From contig JASBSU010000029.1 in assembly GCA_030148725.1 (NCBI GenBank), positions 18,656 to 82,655 of the forward strand: 64,000 nucleotides of DNA. The letters are read 5' to 3'. Position numbers and translations under genes: made by a program. This DNA comes from Hyphomicrobium sp. (GTDB taxonomy: Bacteria; Pseudomonadota; Alphaproteobacteria; Rhizobiales; Hyphomicrobiaceae). A model generated the notes under the pieces. It made no database searches. It had not been told where the DNA came from and worked only from the letters and a program-made list of their open reading frames with translations. Every line of letters starts with the position of its first letter. Position 1 is the stretch's first letter. Of this stretch, positions 1 through 9,695 are shown in pieces.

Positions 1-152
1 TCTTTGCTCATGACGACGGCCGGCGGAGCGGCCCCAAGCTGCTGCGGAGAACGCTTGGCGGGCTCGGCTGCAAACGCGTTCGCGCCAGCCACAGCCCACG
101 CGGCGATGGCGATCCGCAAACACACAGCAGCCAGGGCGCGATTGCCCGCCAT
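1..152 (-). CDS. N-terminal fragment of a secreted protein, possibly MltA-type lytic transglycosylase (runs off the window start)
   Basis: Minus-strand ATG at 152 reads MAGNRALAAVCLRIAIAAWAVAGANAFAAEPAKRSPQQ..., a signal-peptide-like start open to the window edge; MltA assignment rests only on usual synteny next to the Tim44-like gene. Confidence 0.4.
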   Translation of the reverse strand, partial: MAGNRALAAVCLRIAIAAWAVAGANAFAAEPAKRSPQQLGAAPPAVVMSK

Positions 153-242
153 GGTCGCCCACCCCCTTCAACAGCCGCACGTCTGACGGCAGCGTGCATC
201 TTCTCCCTTCGCACGCCCCCCAGGCGTGCGCTGCTGATGAGA

Positions 243-986
243 TCAGGCGGGCGATTGTGTGGCGATCAGCAGCCAGTTCGGATTAGAGCGCGCCTTCGCA
301 GTCGAGATGTCACGACTGAACGTCCAGATGTCGGTCACTTCCTTGATCTTCTGCGGGTCGCCGCCAATGATCGCACCGGCCTTATCGCGCGTCGCTGAGA
401 TGAGCTCGCTGACGAACCGCACCGTGATCGACGCCTTACCGCTCTTCACTTCCGATTCGAGGATGTCGGCCTTCTCGATGCCGACGAAACTCTGGTCCAC
501 CTGCTCGCCGCGTGTCTCGCGCTCGCTGATGGCACGCGTGAAGCCCTCATAGACCGGACGGTCGAGCAGGTCGCGCAGCAGCTTGCGGTTGCCCTCGGCA
601 AACGCGGTGACGATCATCTCGTACGCCTGCTTGGCGCCGCGGATGAACGTGTCCGGATCGAACGCCGGGTCGAGACGCGCGATCTCGATCAGGCCGGCAC
701 GGGCGGCTGGCTCAACGCTCGGATACGACTTGATCCGCTCCTCGGCGTCAGCTTCCGTGACCTCGGCGGCGGGCTGCGCCGCAGCGGCATCCCGCTCGCG
801 ACGCGGCATCGCCACGACATTGTCACCCGAGGCAGCAGCCGCCTCCTGGCGCGCCCTCTCGGTACGATAACGCTCGACGCGCGCTTCCTCGTCACCCGTG
901 CGGCGTCCGAGGACGCTCCTCAGCTTCAAAATCACGACCACCGCGACTATGAGCGAGATGAGGGTGAAGAGATCGATCTTCTCCAT
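243..986 (-). CDS. Tim44-like domain protein (TimA family)
   Basis: ORF 243..1007; start trimmed to MEKIDLFTLISLIVAVVVILKLRSVLGRRTGDEE; Tim44-like C-terminal domain; next to secB. Confidence 0.8.
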   Translation of the reverse strand: MEKIDLFTLISLIVAVVVILKLRSVLGRRTGDEEARVERYRTERARQEAAAASGDNVVAMPRRERDAAAAQPAAEVTEADAEERIKSYPSVEPAARAGLIEIARLDPAFDPDTFIRGAKQAYEMIVTAFAEGNRKLLRDLLDRPVYEGFTRAISERETRGEQVDQSFVGIEKADILESEVKSGKASITVRFVSELISATRDKAGAIIGGDPQKIKEVTDIWTFSRDISTAKARSNPNWLLIATQSPA

Positions 987-1235
987 GGACGGCTGCCTTC
1001 CTGGCAATCAACAGCGTGACTGGATACGACAGCAATATATGATCGCGTCTTAATCTGGGCCCAAGCATTCGACGGGGCCGCTGATCCGATCCGCTATCAA
1101 GAGGTTACTATTGTGCTTACCTCAAGGTAAGGCACAAATGCTGCAATGCCAACCCGCTTGCCTGCGAGCCGCGGCGCTTGTCTCACGGTGTGAAGGCCGG
1201 CACGGCGACCTGTTGGCAAGGATGAACGGTCGAAA

Positions 1236-1718
1236 ATGATGGCGCCTCTGCGCATTGCCGCTCTGTTCTTCCTTCTGGGCTTTCCCGTGCTCGAGCTTGC
1301 GGTGCTCATCGCGGTGGGCAAGGCGATCGGCTTCTGGCCGACTTTCGGCCTTCTGGTTGCAGCCGCTGTCGCTGGCATGCTCGTCATCCGGGCGCAGGGC
1401 GTGTCCATGGTCGGCCGCATGTTCGACACAATCGGACGCGGCGGCGTGGCCTTTGCGACGATGGTGGACAGCTACTTCGTCATCCTCGCGGGCTTTTTGC
1501 TCATAGTGCCCGGATTCATCACCGACGCGCTGGGGATTGCTTTGCTGATCCCACCCCTGCGCCGGCTGCTGCTCGGCATCGTCCTGCCCGGCTTCGCGGA
1601 TGCCCGGCGCAATGACCCGCAAGGTCCCCGGCGCACCGAACGGCCATCCGAGGCCAGTCGGCCGGTCATCATCGAAGGCACATACGAGCGGATCGACGAA
1701 AACGATCCGCGGCATTAG
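1236..1718 (+). CDS. FxsA family membrane protein
   Basis: LRIAALFFLLGFPVLELAVLIAVGKAIGFWPTFGLL...GVSMVGRMFDT is typical of FxsA. Confidence 0.85.
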   Translation: MMAPLRIAALFFLLGFPVLELAVLIAVGKAIGFWPTFGLLVAAAVAGMLVIRAQGVSMVGRMFDTIGRGGVAFATMVDSYFVILAGFLLIVPGFITDALGIALLIPPLRRLLLGIVLPGFADARRNDPQGPRRTERPSEASRPVIIEGTYERIDENDPRH

Positions 1719-1802
1719 GTGCAATTTGCCCTAACCAGGACAAGCGAGATTGTCGCAGCCCGGTCCGCGTGTTAGCTAGCCGCCTCTGACGCAACTCTTT
1801 GC

Positions 1803-2330
1803 ATGGACCGAAAAGCAATGGCCTCTTCCAGCAACGGCAATGGTAACGGCAAACCCGGCGAAGCCGCGCAGGCAGCTATGCCGCCCGTGCAAGTGAAGGT
1901 GGTCGCTCAGTACGTCAAAGACCTGTCGTTCGAGAACCCCAACATCGAGAAGATCATCAAGGATCCGGGCGACCAGCCGAACCTGCAGCTGTCGATCAAC
2001 GTCGGCGCCAAGTCGGTCGGCCCCTCGCTGTATGAGAGCGTCATCGAGTTCAACGCCCACGCAACCAACAAGCTCGGCGAGATTTACCAGCTGGAACTGA
2101 TCTACGGTGGCCTCTTCCGGATCGAGAACATCCCCGAGCAGGCGCTCGAGCCGTTCCTGCTCGTCAACTGCCCATCGATTCTGTTTCCGTTCGTGCGCCG
2201 CCTCGCAGCCGATCTGACGCGCGAAGGTGGCTTCCCGCCGCTGCTGCTCGATCCGTTCGACTTCGCCTCGCTCTACATTCGTCGCCAGCAAGAGATGCGC
2301 GCCCAGGCCGAGGCCGAGCTGAAGAACTGA
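1803..2330 (+). CDS. secB: Protein-export chaperone SecB
   Basis: VVAQYVKDLSFENPN...NCPSILFPFVRRLAADLTREGGFPPLLLDPFDFASLY is a SecB signature. Confidence 0.95.
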   Translation: MDRKAMASSSNGNGNGKPGEAAQAAMPPVQVKVVAQYVKDLSFENPNIEKIIKDPGDQPNLQLSINVGAKSVGPSLYESVIEFNAHATNKLGEIYQLELIYGGLFRIENIPEQALEPFLLVNCPSILFPFVRRLAADLTREGGFPPLLLDPFDFASLYIRRQQEMRAQAEAELKN

Positions 2331-2333
2331 CGC

Positions 2334-2439
2334 GCTCCGATCGCCCGAGTACCTATCAGCGACGGCGTGAATCGGCAGCGTCCAAAGCTCCGATCGCCCG
2401 AGCGCCTATCAGCGAGGGCGTGAATCGGCAGCGCCAAAA
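2334..2439. repeat. Two-copy imperfect direct tandem repeat, 53-bp unit
   Basis: gctccgatcgcccgagtacctatcagcgacggcgtgaatcggcagcgtccaaa followed directly by a copy differing at about 5 positions. Confidence 0.85.
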
Positions 2440-2484
2440 ACAGCACCCGACGCTTGCCGCGCTCAAAGCTGCCAGCGGCTCGCG

Positions 2485-3195
2485 TCAGCCCGAAACGAGA
2501 AATCTATTCCAGACGGCCTTCTCGCCGAGCGAGGCGACGAACTCTGCGTGCGCCTGCTCGAGCGCGCTGGAAAGCCGCGACGGCAGCGGCTGCGGGCGTC
2601 GAAGCGCATTGCCCCGTTGCATCGCTGAGATCTCGCCGCCCGCCGCCCCGGCCGGCCCGGCGGTGAGTTCGACGAACGCCGCCTGACGCACACCGAGCAG
2701 CTCGATGTAAACTTCCGCCAACAGCAGCGAGTCGACGAGCGCGCCGTGCTTTGTGCGCTTCGTATTATCGATGCCGTAGCGCTTGCACAGGGCATCGAGG
2801 TTGTTCGGACCCGCCGGATGCCGCCGCTTCGCGAGCTGCAGTGTGCACGTGACGCGATCCATCGCGATCGGCCCGAGCGATAGCCGCCCGAGCTCGAAGT
2901 TCAAGAATCCGATGTCGAACTGCGCATTGTGAATGACGAGCGCGTCGCCGGCGATGAAGTCCATGAAGTCACGCGCCACCTGCGCGAACTTCGGCTTGTC
3001 CTTCAGAAAATCGGTCGAGATGCCGTGCACGCGCTCGGCTTCTGCCGGCACGTCACGCTCCGGATTGATGAAGCAGTGATACTCGCGCCCGGTGGGAATG
3101 CGATTGATCAGCTCGATGCAGCCGATCTCGATCAGCCGGTCGCCCCGCAGCGGGTCGAGACCGGTCGTTTCCGTATCGAGAATGATTTCGCGCAT
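2485..3195 (-). CDS. dnaQ: DNA polymerase III epsilon subunit
   Basis: MREIILDTETTGLDPLRGDRLIEIGCIELINR exonuclease I motif. Confidence 0.95.
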   Translation of the reverse strand: MREIILDTETTGLDPLRGDRLIEIGCIELINRIPTGREYHCFINPERDVPAEAERVHGISTDFLKDKPKFAQVARDFMDFIAGDALVIHNAQFDIGFLNFELGRLSLGPIAMDRVTCTLQLAKRRHPAGPNNLDALCKRYGIDNTKRTKHGALVDSLLLAEVYIELLGVRQAAFVELTAGPAGAAGGEISAMQRGNALRRPQPLPSRLSSALEQAHAEFVASLGEKAVWNRFLVSG

Positions 3196-3228
3196 ATTCT
3201 ATTGCAGGCCGCGATTCGGTATATCCGG

Positions 3229-3846
3229 TCAAGCCCACTCGCGAGCGAACGCCTGTCCCGACCAGGTTTCGAGCTCTGACAGTATCTTGTCGAGATGCGC
3301 TTCGCTCTGCTCGGTCCCTCCGCTGGTGTCGACGACGAAGTCCGCACGCGCGCGTTTTTCCGCATCCGGCATCTGCCGCGCCAGCAGACTGTCCAGCTTC
3401 TCCGCGGTCATCCCCGGCCGGCGCAGGATGCGCTCGCGCTGAACCGCTTCCGGCGCCGACAGCACGATGACCGTATCGACGAGCTTGTCGGCGTTCGCTT
3501 CGAACAGTAGCGGAATTTCCAGAACGGCGATCGGCGTGCCCTTGCGTGCCTCGGCGCGCAGAAATGAGCGCTCCGCCTCGCGCACCAAAGGATGAACGAT
3601 GGCTTCCAGCTCACGCAGCCGCGCCGGATGCGCGATGAGAGCCGCGCTCAACCGTGCACGATCGACACCTGTCTGTGTGGTCGTGCCCGGAAACGCCCGC
3701 TCGATCTTCTCCACGACCTTTCCACCGGCATAGAGGCGATGCACTTCCGCATCGGCATCGAACACCGGAACGCCGCGCCCGCGCAAATACGTAGCGGCTG
3801 TGGATTTGCCCATCCCGATCGATCCAGTGAGACCGACGATCAGCAT
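3229..3846 (-). CDS. coaE: Dephospho-CoA kinase
   Basis: MLIVGLTGSIGMGKSTAATYLRGRGVPVFDADAEVH. Confidence 0.95.
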   Translation of the reverse strand: MLIVGLTGSIGMGKSTAATYLRGRGVPVFDADAEVHRLYAGGKVVEKIERAFPGTTTQTGVDRARLSAALIAHPARLRELEAIVHPLVREAERSFLRAEARKGTPIAVLEIPLLFEANADKLVDTVIVLSAPEAVQRERILRRPGMTAEKLDSLLARQMPDAEKRARADFVVDTSGGTEQSEAHLDKILSELETWSGQAFAREWA

Positions 3847-4676
3847 TTCTGTCCCTCGATGTCAGCGACGAGAAGCGCGCGCAACTCCGGGGTAACCTGT
3901 GGACGCTGGCCAAACCATTTCTCGAAGCCAGGCACAGCTTGATGAAGCAGCATCCCCAGACCATCCACGATCCTGAGATCGTGAGCTTTGGCGCCCGCCA
4001 GCAGCTCGGTTTCGAGCGGCACATAGACGATATCGGCCACCACGCAATCGGCATTGAATCCGGCAAAATCCATCCCGAGCGACCCAGCGCCTTTCAACCC
4101 CGCAGCCGTCGTGTTGACGAGTACGCAGGCTTCGCGCGATCCGTCGCTGCGCACGTTCCAGTCGAACGCCTTCACCCGCGGACCGAACGCTTCGGCAAGC
4201 TGCTCGGCGCGCGACCTGGTCCTGTTGAAAACACGCACCTCTTCGACGCCGGCCTCCAGGAACCCATGCACGACCGCCCGCGCCGCACCCCCAGCGCCGA
4301 GGATAGCCACCGGACCGTCATGCGCTTTCCAGTCCGGCACCACATGATCGAGGTACGTCATGAAGCCATAGGTATCGGTGTTGGCAGCGTGCAGCTTTCC
4401 ACCTTCGAGCCACAACGTATTCGCAGCCTGTACCGCGCGCGCCGACGCATCGCGCTCATCCGCGATGGCGTATGCAGTCTCCTTGTGCGGGACAGTGACG
4501 TTGCAACCGGCGAGCCCCTGCGCTTCGAGCGAGCGCAGAAAGCCTGCAACCTCCTCCGGACGCACCGCCTGCTTGATATAGCTGCCGTCGATTCCGTACT
4601 GGCGCAGCCAATAGCCGTGAATGAGCGGCGAACGCGAATGTTCGATCGGCCATCCGATCACCGCGGCGCGTTTCAT
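3840..4676 (-). CDS. aroE: Shikimate dehydrogenase
   Basis: AVIGWPIEHSRSPLIHGYWL...GCNVTVPHKE; overlaps coaE. Confidence 0.95.
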   Translation of the reverse strand: MKRAAVIGWPIEHSRSPLIHGYWLRQYGIDGSYIKQAVRPEEVAGFLRSLEAQGLAGCNVTVPHKETAYAIADERDASARAVQAANTLWLEGGKLHAANTDTYGFMTYLDHVVPDWKAHDGPVAILGAGGAARAVVHGFLEAGVEEVRVFNRTRSRAEQLAEAFGPRVKAFDWNVRSDGSREACVLVNTTAAGLKGAGSLGMDFAGFNADCVVADIVYVPLETELLAGAKAHDLRIVDGLGMLLHQAVPGFEKWFGQRPQVTPELRALLVADIEGQKC

Positions 4677-5287
4677 ATGGAAAGGACCCCGCGCCAGCGC
4701 AGCTCAGTCAGCACCGCCATCAGCGGCATCCCGAGAATCGTGAAATAGTCGCCCTCGATCTTGTCGAACAGCTGGATGCCCAGCCCCTCGAGCTCATAGG
4801 CGCCGACCGTCTGTGTCACGCGGTCCGCGGCGCGGTTGAGATAGTCATCGAGGAAGGCATCCGAGAAATCGCGCATCGTCAGACGAGCCGTGCCGACATG
4901 CGTGAAATTCACTTTGCCATTCTCGGCGAGAACCACCGCCGAATGCAGCTCGTGCGTGCGCCCACGCAGCCGTTTCAACGCTTCGCCCGCCGCCTTGATG
5001 TCCGGCGCCTTGCTCAGAAGCACATTGTCCAGCGCCAGAACCTGATCGGCGCCGATGACCATCGAGCCCGGCCGCTTGCTGCTGACCTCCTCGGCTTTTG
5101 CAATCGCCAGCACCTCGGCGATTTTTGTCGGCGCGATATTCTTGTCCTGTGCGAACAGCTGCGCGCGGATCGCCGGCTCATCGACATCCGCGGCCTGCAC
5201 CGTGAAGTGCACGCCGGCCGCCGCCAGCATCTCACGTCGCGCCTTGCTTCCCGACGCCAGCACGATTTCGACGGAACCGGTGGTCAT
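4673..5287 (-). CDS. Maf family nucleotide pyrophosphatase
   Basis: IVLASGSKARREMLAAAGVHF...VIGADQVL; 4-bp overlap with aroE. Confidence 0.92.
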   Translation of the reverse strand: MTTGSVEIVLASGSKARREMLAAAGVHFTVQAADVDEPAIRAQLFAQDKNIAPTKIAEVLAIAKAEEVSSKRPGSMVIGADQVLALDNVLLSKAPDIKAAGEALKRLRGRTHELHSAVVLAENGKVNFTHVGTARLTMRDFSDAFLDDYLNRAADRVTQTVGAYELEGLGIQLFDKIEGDYFTILGMPLMAVLTELRWRGVLSI

Positions 5288-5321
5288 TCATTATCTCTCG
5301 TGTGACTTCTGTCGCGAAAGA

Positions 5322-6179
5322 CTAGCCCTCGCTGACATCCTGCGCTGCTTCGTTCGCCGCATCCCGATCGTGCATCAGCTTCAGGATTTGCGCGGCGGAT
5401 TCTTCCACCGAACGACGCGTGACGTCGATCACCGGCCAGCGATTCTGGGCACAGATCTTACGTGAGTACGCAAGCTCCGCATTGATCCTGTCGCGATCGA
5501 CGTAATCGCCGAGGTTTTTGTCGGCGAGCATCATGGCGCGGTGACGCCGCACCTCCGCCAGACGATCCGGGCTCGCAACAAGGCAAACGACGAAGGCGCG
5601 ATGCGGCTTCGTCAAGCGTTCCGGCAGCGGGATCGTCGGTACAAGCGGCAGGTTCGTCGTCTTGTATCCGCGCTGGGCGAGATAGATGCTCGTCGGCGTC
5701 TTCGACGTTCGCGAGATTCCGAGCACGATGATGTCGGCATCGTTGAGGTCCTCGGGCAGATGCCCGTCATCGTGCGCCATCGTGAAGTTCAAGGCATCGA
5801 TGCGGCGGAAGTAGTCTGCATCGAGAACGTGCTGGCCGGCCACCGTCGGCGTACGCGGCGCGCCGAGATACCCTTCCAGCACCTGCATGATCGGCTGCAG
5901 CACGGCGAGGCACGGAATTTTCAGCTCCGCGCAGCGCCGTTCCAGCTCCTCCGCGAGATCATGATTGGTGATCGTGTAGAGCACGATCCCCGGTGCCTGC
6001 TCGATCTCCTGCAGCACGCGCTTCATCTGCCGCGCCGTTCGCACCAGCGGATGCACGTGCTCGATCGGACGCACCAGCGCGTACTGCACCGACGCGGCCT
6101 TCGCGATCGTGGTCAGCGTCTCGCCGGTCGAGTCCGACACGAGATGCAGATGAAAGAAACTCGGCAGATCGCTGGCCAT
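5322..6179 (-). CDS. Pyruvate, phosphate dikinase regulatory protein (PPSR, DUF299)
   Basis: HLHLVSDSTGETLTTIAKAASVQY...VLGISRTSKTPTSIYLAQRGYKTTNLPLVP. Confidence 0.93.
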   Translation of the reverse strand: MASDLPSFFHLHLVSDSTGETLTTIAKAASVQYALVRPIEHVHPLVRTARQMKRVLQEIEQAPGIVLYTITNHDLAEELERRCAELKIPCLAVLQPIMQVLEGYLGAPRTPTVAGQHVLDADYFRRIDALNFTMAHDDGHLPEDLNDADIIVLGISRTSKTPTSIYLAQRGYKTTNLPLVPTIPLPERLTKPHRAFVVCLVASPDRLAEVRRHRAMMLADKNLGDYVDRDRINAELAYSRKICAQNRWPVIDVTRRSVEESAAQILKLMHDRDAANEAAQDVSEG

Positions 6180-6609
6180 GACGCTCGCTAAATCCGGCGG
6201 ACGGTATGTTGATAACCGCCCAAGTTATCCAGAGGGCCCCTGCAACGCGCCAGCTTGATGCCAGAACCCTGTCCACTCGTCCACGATACTGCCCACAGTC
6301 GGGCCCTTCTGGCATAGCCCAACCTGATACCCGTCTCTCCTTGAGGATACCTGCCTTCTTGAACCTTGCTCCAGCGTCTCTCAACACCGAAGCCGTCGCA
6401 TTGCAGCGCCATCCGCACTGCTAGACCGTTGATCCCTTAAGGGTTCGCTTCCCCTAGTGCCTTGCGCCCGCGCAACACCACCACATAGCCTCCCATATCT
6501 CTGCCCCTGTGCGCGACCTCAGGATTAGGGTAGGACAACCGAGTAATCCTCAGAACCCCCTGGGGTAAGAGAAGTAAAAATAAGAGTCTTAGATTCTAGA
6601 TTGGTTTAA
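6180..6609. other. oriC: Probable chromosomal replication origin (oriC)
   Basis: 430-bp non-coding divergent gap between PPSR and hemE, the syntenic oriC position in Caulobacter and Rickettsia; near-consensus DnaA boxes at 6207-6215 (TTATCAACA, minus) and 6225-6233 (TTATCCAGA, plus); AT-rich stretch 6565-6610; gene polarity switches here. Confidence 0.7.
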
Positions 6610-7686
6610 GTGCTCATGGGCGCACCCGCACAAGTCTCCCCCTCCTCGACCGAAGGGCGCAAGCTGCTCAGCGTCCTCGCCGGCGAGGCTATCTGGCCAC
6701 CTCCCGTCTGGCTGATGCGCCAGGCTGGCCGATACCTCCCCGAGTACCGCGAGGTGCGCGCCACCGCCGGAGGCTTCCTCGACCTGTGCTACAACCCGGC
6801 CCTCGCCGCCGAAGTCACGCTGCAGCCGATCCGGCGCTACGCCTTCGACGCCGCGATCCTGTTCTCCGACATCCTCGTCGTCCCCGACGCTCTCGGCCAG
6901 GCCGTCCGCTTTGCCGAAGGCGAAGGCCCGCGCCTCGACCCCATCACCGACGCCGCCGGCCTCTCCCGGCTCGACCTCGGCGCCACCGACGAAAAATTCT
7001 CCCGCGTCTGCGAAACCGTGCAACGCCTGCGGCAAGACCTGCCCTCCGAGGTCACGCTCATCGGCTTCTGCGGCGCCCCATGGACCGTCGCGACCTACAT
7101 GGTCGGCGGCCAGGGCTCCTCCGACCAGGCGGCGGCCCGCACCCTCGCCTACCGCGACCGCGCCACGTTCACCCGCCTCATCGACATCGTCACCGAAGCC
7201 TCGATCGACTACCTCGACCGCCAGGTGCGGGCCGGTGCCGACTGCCTGCAGATCTTCGACAGTTGGGCCGGCAACCTCCCCGATGGAGAATTCGACGCCT
7301 GGGTAGTGGCGCCGACCCGTAGAATCGCCGCAGAACTCAAGCGCCGCCACCCGAGCGTTCCGATCATCGGCTTCCCACGGGGGGCCGGCACCAATGCGGA
7401 ACGCTACGTGCAACAGACGGCTGTCGAGGGATTGGGATGCGATACGGCAATGCCATTGCAGCAAATGCGGGCGCTTTCAGAAGCGACCAGCGTCGCCGTC
7501 CAGGGCAATCTCGATCCGCTGCTGCTCGCGACCGGCGGTCCGGCGCTCGAAGCCCGAGCGCGTGAAAATCTTGAAGCGCTCAAGGGCGTTCCGTTTATTT
7601 TCAACCTTGGCCACGGGATCATTCCGCAGACACCGCCTGACAACGTCGCCCGGTTGATCGACCTCATCCGAGCGGAAGGCAACTGA
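6610..7686 (+). CDS. hemE: Uroporphyrinogen decarboxylase
   Basis: PPVWLMRQAGRYLPEYREVR...GFCGAPWTVATYM; any start slightly downstream of the ORF start is possible. Confidence 0.95.
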   Translation: MLMGAPAQVSPSSTEGRKLLSVLAGEAIWPPPVWLMRQAGRYLPEYREVRATAGGFLDLCYNPALAAEVTLQPIRRYAFDAAILFSDILVVPDALGQAVRFAEGEGPRLDPITDAAGLSRLDLGATDEKFSRVCETVQRLRQDLPSEVTLIGFCGAPWTVATYMVGGQGSSDQAAARTLAYRDRATFTRLIDIVTEASIDYLDRQVRAGADCLQIFDSWAGNLPDGEFDAWVVAPTRRIAAELKRRHPSVPIIGFPRGAGTNAERYVQQTAVEGLGCDTAMPLQQMRALSEATSVAVQGNLDPLLLATGGPALEARARENLEALKGVPFIFNLGHGIIPQTPPDNVARLIDLIRAEGN

Positions 7687-7689
7687 CCG

Positions 7690-8109
7690 ATGCTGTGGAT
7701 CAAAGCGTTCCACATCATGGCCTTCGTCGCCTGGTTTGCCGGCCTCTTCTATCTGCCGCGGCTGTTCGTCTACCACGCCGATGCGCCCAAGGGTTCCGAG
7801 CTGTCCGAGACCTTCAAGGTGATGGAACGGCGCCTCTACCACGCCATCATGGTGCCCGCGATGATCGCGGTTTGGATCACCGGCCCACTGCTCGCCTACA
7901 TGATGGGAGCCTTCTCCGACCCCTGGCTGCACGCCAAGTTGCTGCTCGTCTTTATACTCAGTGGCTTCCAGGGCGCCCTCGGCAAGTGGGTCCGCGTGTT
8001 CGCCGAAGACGGCAACACCCGCTCAGCGAAGTTCTACCGTGTTGTCAACGAGATCCCGACCCTCTTCCTGATCGCCATCGTCCTGCTCGTGGTTCTGAAG
8101 CCGTTCTGA
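7690..8109 (+). CDS. hemJ: Protoporphyrinogen oxidase HemJ (CopD-like membrane protein)
   Basis: MLWIKAFHIMAFVAWFAGLFYLPRLFVYHAD. Confidence 0.92.
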   Translation: MLWIKAFHIMAFVAWFAGLFYLPRLFVYHADAPKGSELSETFKVMERRLYHAIMVPAMIAVWITGPLLAYMMGAFSDPWLHAKLLLVFILSGFQGALGKWVRVFAEDGNTRSAKFYRVVNEIPTLFLIAIVLLVVLKPF

Positions 8110-8338
8110 CTTAAATCTTGCGTCAGCCGCTTTTCTGTTGCTTTTCCATCTGCTATACCTGTGTTGAATTCCGCAACGACTCGGGGCCGCTCTGGCCTGT
8201 GAGTTGGTCGCCGACACTCCACCTCGAGGAGTAAGGCCGGCCACACGTGGCATTTGCCCACACACCGCGAAACCCCCCACTTTCCTGCCGCGGCTTCCGC
8301 ATCCCGCCTCAACCGCCGTGGCCCCTCCGGAGCATTCC

Positions 8339-9604
8339 ATGAAGGAAATGAAGCTCGAAGACCTGAAGCTCAAAACTCCGACGGAGCTTTTGAGCTTTGC
8401 GGAAGAGCACGGCGTCGAAAACGGCTCCACCATGCGCAAGCAGGAGCTGATGTTCGCCACGCTGAAGCAGCTCGCCGCGAAAGAGGTCGAAATCGTCGGC
8501 ACGGGTGTCGTCGAGGTTCTGCAGGACGGCTTCGGCTTCCTGCGCTCGCCGGACGCCAACTATTTGCCCGGCCCGGACGACATCTACGTCTCGCCCTCCC
8601 AGATCCGCCGCTTTGCCCTGCGCACCGGCGATACGGTCGAGGGCCAGATCCGCAGCCCCAAGGAAGGCGAGCGCTACTTCGCCCTCCTCAAGGTCTCGAA
8701 GATCAACTTCGAAGACCCTGAAGCCACCAAGCACAAGATCAACTTCGACAACCTGACGCCGCTTTATCCCACCAAGTGGCTGAAGCTCGAGACCGAGGAT
8801 CCGACGGTCAAGGATTTCTCGCCGCGCGTCATCGACATCGTCGCCCCGATCGGCAAGGGCCAGCGCGGCCTCATCGTCGCACCGCCGCGCACCGGCAAAA
8901 CCGTGCTGCTGCAGAACATCGCCCACTCGATCTCCACCAATCACCCCGAGTGCTACCTCATAGTGCTGCTCATCGACGAGCGCCCTGAGGAAGTCACCGA
9001 CATGCAGCGCTCCGTGAAGGGCGAGGTGATCTCCTCCACCTTCGACGAGCCGCCGTCCCGCCACGTGCAGGTCTCCGAAATGGTGATCGAGAAGGCCAAG
9101 CGCCTCGTCGAGCACAAGCGTGACGTGGTGATCCTGCTGGATTCCATCACCCGCCTCGGTCGCGCTTACAACACGGTCGTTCCTTCTTCCGGCAAGGTGC
9201 TCACCGGCGGCGTCGACTCCAACGCCCTCCAGCGCCCCAAGCGCTTCTTCGGCGCGGCCCGCAACATCGAGGAAGGCGGCTCGCTGACCATCATCGCCAC
9301 CGCGTTGGTCGACACCGGCTCGCGCATGGACGAGGTGATCTTCGAAGAGTTCAAGGGCACCGGTAACTCGGAAATCATTCTCGACCGCAAGGTCTCCGAC
9401 AAGCGCGTCTTCCCCGCCATCGACGTGGCGCGGTCCGGCACCCGCAAGGAGGACCTGCTGGTTCCGAAGGATCAGCTCAAGAAGGTCTACGTCCTGCGCC
9501 GCATCCTCAACCCGATGGGCACCATGGACGGCATCGAGTTCCTCATCGACAAGCTGCGCTCGACCAAGACCAACGGCGAGTTCTTCCAGTCGATGAATAC
9601 CTAG
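8339..9604 (+). CDS. rho: Transcription termination factor Rho
   Basis: Start trimmed to [51 protein letters not shown]. Confidence 0.97.
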   Translation: MKEMKLEDLKLKTPTELLSFAEEHGVENGSTMRKQELMFATLKQLAAKEVEIVGTGVVEVLQDGFGFLRSPDANYLPGPDDIYVSPSQIRRFALRTGDTVEGQIRSPKEGERYFALLKVSKINFEDPEATKHKINFDNLTPLYPTKWLKLETEDPTVKDFSPRVIDIVAPIGKGQRGLIVAPPRTGKTVLLQNIAHSISTNHPECYLIVLLIDERPEEVTDMQRSVKGEVISSTFDEPPSRHVQVSEMVIEKAKRLVEHKRDVVILLDSITRLGRAYNTVVPSSGKVLTGGVDSNALQRPKRFFGAARNIEEGGSLTIIATALVDTGSRMDEVIFEEFKGTGNSEIILDRKVSDKRVFPAIDVARSGTRKEDLLVPKDQLKKVYVLRRILNPMGTMDGIEFLIDKLRSTKTNGEFFQSMNT

Positions 9605-9655
9605 ATGTCGAAAGAAGCTAACCCCAGCCACGAATCGGACTGCGCGATACACGAT

Positions 9656-9680
9656 GCCCCGGCGTTTCCGCCGGGGCCTT
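9656..9680 (+). terminator. Hairpin downstream of rho
   Basis: GCCCCGGCG-TTTC-CGCCGGGGC; weak T tract. Confidence 0.6.
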
Positions 9681-9695
9681 GCACCTGCAGAGCGT

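Noticed and set aside
6180-6609. Full CtrA boxes (TTAA-N7-TTAA) in oriC
   Set aside because: None found with correct spacing; only isolated TTAA tetramers
8309-9652. 447-aa minus-strand ORF antisense to rho
   Set aside because: GC-rich shadow frame opposite a certain gene
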